Assembly: GCF_036226465.1 (NCBI RefSeq)
Contig: NZ_CP108476.1
Span: forward strand, 8,122,001 to 8,186,000
Reading direction: 5' to 3'
Length of the DNA stretch: 64,000 nt
From: Kitasatospora sp. NBC_01250
Lineage (GTDB): Bacteria; Actinomycetota; Actinomycetes; Streptomycetales; Streptomycetaceae
The position numbers and the translations under genes were made by a program. The first letter of the stretch is position 1. Every line of letters starts with the position of its first letter. A model generated the notes under the pieces. It was given only the letters and a program-made list of their open reading frames with translations, did no database searches and was not told where the DNA came from. This document shows, piece after piece, positions 62,108 to 64,000 of this stretch.

Positions 62108-62124
62108 ACTTCCCAACGGGAAGT
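62108..62124. promoter_or_regulatory. HxlR-type operator in front of hxlR
   Basis: ACTTCCCAACGGGAAGT is a perfect 7-3-7 inverted repeat, 22 bp upstream of the hxlR start. It matches the tip of the hairpin at 57172-57232 at 14 of 17 positions, suggesting autoregulation. Confidence 0.85.
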
Positions 62125-62276
62125 TGATTCCGTTGATGGTAGCAACCGCTCCGGACGCACCGTCAATCCCAGGGCGACGGGGGCAGATGCGCGACCTTCC
62201 CGTCTCCCTGGGCCATCTCGGCCGGTGCGTGCCGGGACCCCGCGCCGCGACCCCGAGCGCGGCGGCCGCTGCTCGG

Positions 62277-63155
62277 TCAGGTGGCCGTGAGCGGTGCGAG
62301 GTGCCGGCTCAGGCGGTGGACGGCTTCGGCGAGGCGGGGATCGGTTGCGGCGCGGAAGGGCGGGACCGGGTGCGCCTGGGGTCCGATGACGACGCCGGTC
62401 CAGCCTGTCAGCGAGTCGTCGGTCGCGGCGAAGATCGACGGCTTGGCCGCCACGGAGGCCGGGCCCGAGGTCGAGCGTTCGAACTTCCGCCGGACGAGCG
62501 GCCAGAGCAGGCGCAGTCCGGGGGAGACGATCCTCGGGTCGCGCAGGGTGCCGTTGGTCATGTCGGTCGCGGCGCCGCCGGGGTCCGCGGCGAAGACCGA
62601 GACGCCCGTGCCGTCGAGTCGGCCGGCCAAGGCCAGGGTGTAGGCGAGGTTGGCGAGCTTGGCGCGGCCGTACCAGTGGAAGCCGTAGTAGCCGCCGGGC
62701 GGCTCGACGGCGTCGAAGCTCCGCTTGGCGAGCCCCACCGCGCCGGAGGTCACGTTCACGATCCGGCTCGGTGCTGCCGCCCGCAGTGAGGGCAGCAGCA
62801 GTTCGGTCAGCAGGTACGGCGAGAGGTGGTTGACGGCGAAGCTCGCCTCGATCCCGTCGGCCGAGTCCTGCCGGTCCGCGAACATCGCCCCGACGTTGTT
62901 GACCAGGACGCTCAGCGGGCCTTCGGCGAGGACCCGGTCGGCGAGGGCGCGGACCGCGTCGAGCGAGGCGAGGTCGGCGGCCGTGAACCGGGCGGGATGT
63001 GCCGGTGCCGTGGCATTGATCCGTTCGACCGCGCGGGCGCCGCGTTCGGCGTTGCGCCCGACCACGGTGACCGCGAGGCCGGCCGTGGCCAGTCCCAGGG
63101 CCGTCTCCCAGCCGATCCCGGCCGTCCCCGCCGTGACCAGCGCTGTCTGCTTCAT
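62277..63155 (-). CDS. Short-chain dehydrogenase/reductase
   Basis: The 292-residue SDR starts MKQTALVTAGTAGIGWETA (cofactor motif TAGTAGIG), has LVNNVGAMF, the active Ser in VNVTSGAVG, and Tyr/Lys in YGRAKLAN. It is of the retinol/protochlorophyllide reductase-like group. It reduces or oxidises an alcohol/ketone with NADP(H). Divergent from a TetR regulator with two operators in between. Confidence 0.92.
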   Translation of the reverse strand: MKQTALVTAGTAGIGWETALGLATAGLAVTVVGRNAERGARAVERINATAPAHPARFTAADLASLDAVRALADRVLAEGPLSVLVNNVGAMFADRQDSADGIEASFAVNHLSPYLLTELLLPSLRAAAPSRIVNVTSGAVGLAKRSFDAVEPPGGYYGFHWYGRAKLANLAYTLALAGRLDGTGVSVFAADPGGAATDMTNGTLRDPRIVSPGLRLLWPLVRRKFERSTSGPASVAAKPSIFAATDDSLTGWTGVVIGPQAHPVPPFRAATDPRLAEAVHRLSRHLAPLTAT

Positions 63156-63177
63156 CGCACATCCCCTCCGGCATATA

Positions 63178-63233
63178 CGGATGAGTTATCCGCTTCGTGG
63201 ACGGGACCCTAGCAGATGCGGATGGGCTATCCA
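63178..63233. promoter_or_regulatory. Pair of TetR-type operators (CGGAT-N5-ATCC)
   Basis: CGGATGAGTTATCCG (63178-63192, perfect arms CGGAT/ATCCG) and CGGATGGGCTATCCA (63219-63233, arms GGAT/ATCC) have centres 41 bp apart (four turns). They lie between the divergent SDR and tetR genes, the second beside the TAGACT -10 of tetR. Confidence 0.75.
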
Positions 63234-63247
63234 GTTAGACTGTTGCG

Positions 63248-63820
63248 ATGACGACCCCACCGCTGCGCAAGGACGCCGCCCGCAACCGGGAGCAGATCGT
63301 CGCCGTGGCCCGGGGGCTCGTGGACGAAGGTGTAGCGCTGCAGCTCAACGACGTCGCCCGCCGTGTCGGCCTGGGTGTCGGCACCGTCTACCGGCACTTC
63401 CCGACCGCCGAGGCGCTCCTGGAGACCGTTGCCGCCCGTAGCCTGGAGGCGCTCGTCGCCCATGGCGAGCAGGCGCTGGACAACGACGACCCTTGGCGCG
63501 CCCTCGCGGGCTTCCTGACCCGCACCATCGAGCTGCAGGTCACCGACGCCTCGCTGTCCACCGTCACCGCGGCGCCCACGGATGCGCTGGCATCCACCAC
63601 CGAACTGAAACGGACGCTGTGGTCGCTCGGTGGTCGGCTGCTCGACCGTGCCCGTGGCGCCGGGGTCGTGCGGGCCGACCTGGTCTCCGCCGATCTGGTC
63701 CCGCTGATGTGCGGAATCGCCTACGCCGCAACCGTCCACGGCGGTGTCGGCGCTGCCCGCACCGACACGGCCCGGCGCTATCTGACGGCGCTCCTGGAGG
63801 GTCTGCGCACACCCGCGTAG
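63248..63820 (+). CDS. TetR-family regulator
   Basis: The 190-residue protein has a TetR helix-turn-helix (NREQIVAVARGLVDEGVALQLNDVARRVG, recognition GVGTVYRHFPT) and a C-terminal ligand domain (SUKH-free, typical helical). ATG 63248 lies 6 nt after TAGACT (leaderless). It probably represses the divergent SDR gene. Confidence 0.92.
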   Translation: MTTPPLRKDAARNREQIVAVARGLVDEGVALQLNDVARRVGLGVGTVYRHFPTAEALLETVAARSLEALVAHGEQALDNDDPWRALAGFLTRTIELQVTDASLSTVTAAPTDALASTTELKRTLWSLGGRLLDRARGAGVVRADLVSADLVPLMCGIAYAATVHGGVGAARTDTARRYLTALLEGLRTPA

Positions 63821-63901
63821 CGGCGCGCCGGTTGTGCAGGGCCTGCGGCGGAGGTCCGGGAGGTCGGCACCGGGTCCGCGCGGCAGGCCGGGGGAGGGGG
63901 C

Positions 63902-63945
63902 AGGCGGGCTGAGCCGGGGCCGCCCCCATCGGGGGGCGCCGTCGC
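63902..63945. terminator. G/C hairpin after tetR
   Basis: GCCCCC and GGGGGC arms with a short ATC-type loop lie around 63920-63940 between the tetR stop and a probable minus-strand gene end. It may terminate both transcripts. Confidence 0.45.
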
Positions 63946-63976
63946 TCAGCCGCCTTCACACAGGGTGATGGAGAGG

Positions 63977-64000
63977 CTACTGGGCCGCCTTCTTCTCCTG
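63977..64000 (-). CDS. Possible 3' end of a minus-strand gene running out of the window
   Basis: The last bases can be read on the minus strand as QEKKAAQ followed by TAG (63977-63979). A Lys/Ala-rich tail before a stop, behind a hairpin, suggests the end of a gene whose body lies outside the window. Nothing more can be said. Confidence 0.3.
   Translation of the reverse strand, partial: QEKKAAQ

Overview
High-GC actinobacterial chromosome, most likely a Streptomycetaceae member (Streptomyces/Kitasatospora type). Signs are the third-position G/C bias, frequent GTG starts, many one-component regulators (TetR, MarR, XRE/MmyB-type, GntR, LacI, HxlR, PucR), several starts directly behind a -10 box, and actinomycete IS elements that target CTAG. 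No rRNA, tRNA or CRISPR was seen. It reads as chromosomal accessory DNA (catabolism and stress) rather than core genome.

Layout. 1-2.5 kb: chloroperoxidase-like hydrolase divergent from an isochorismatase-like hydrolase and DoxX. 2.7-14 kb: a compact stress cassette on the minus strand (dnaK, grpE, J-protein, cbpM-like, clpB, thioredoxin, a thioredoxin-reductase-like flavoprotein with a cyclic-nucleotide sensor domain, and a histone-fold DUF1931 protein), divergent from a GAF/PucR regulator. 14-18 kb: ClC transporter with a divergent MarR regulator and two spaced operators, then glutaminase. 18-27 kb: a catabolic cluster of unknown substrate (TetR, VOC protein, amidohydrolase, FAD hydroxylase, SDR, two SnoaL/NTF2-fold proteins, aldehyde dehydrogenase, XRE regulator). 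27-34 kb: an unassigned carbohydrate pathway (Gfo/Idh oxidoreductase, MGH1-like glycosidase, MFS transporter, zinc-type dehydrogenase, GntR regulator, DeoC). 33.9-34.6 kb and 39.5-40.1 kb: decayed gene fragments. 34.7-44.2 kb: regulator/enzyme pairs (TetR-patatin, MarR-esterase, TetR-epimerase, FAD monooxygenase, alpha/beta hydrolases). 44.5-53.9 kb: an alpha-glucan utilisation locus (ABC sugar importer, GH13 alpha-glucosidase, LacI regulator, large secreted CBM/beta-helix glycanase). 53.9-55 kb: IS5-family element. 55-57.1 kb: DUF2236 protein and two truncated genes. 57.2-63.8 kb: HxlR-linked quinone-reductase/NIPSNAP/HbpS operon, separated from its probable regulator by nested IS481/IS3/MITE insertions, then an SDR/TetR pair.

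How the parts may work together. The glucan locus makes a coherent route: secreted depolymerase, lipoprotein-dependent uptake, cytoplasmic alpha-glucosidase, LacI control. The HxlR gene and the oxidoreductase operon share a near-identical 17-bp operator; in the operon this operator is the tip of a perfect 28-bp inverted repeat. If the insertions are removed, the operon and hxlR become convergent neighbours about 20 bp apart. Both insertion sites (behind the glycanase and behind the HbpS-like gene) are CTAG tetranucleotides that contain the stop codon of the upstream gene, so neither gene was broken.

Functional statements rest on recognising families by eye; no database search was possible.
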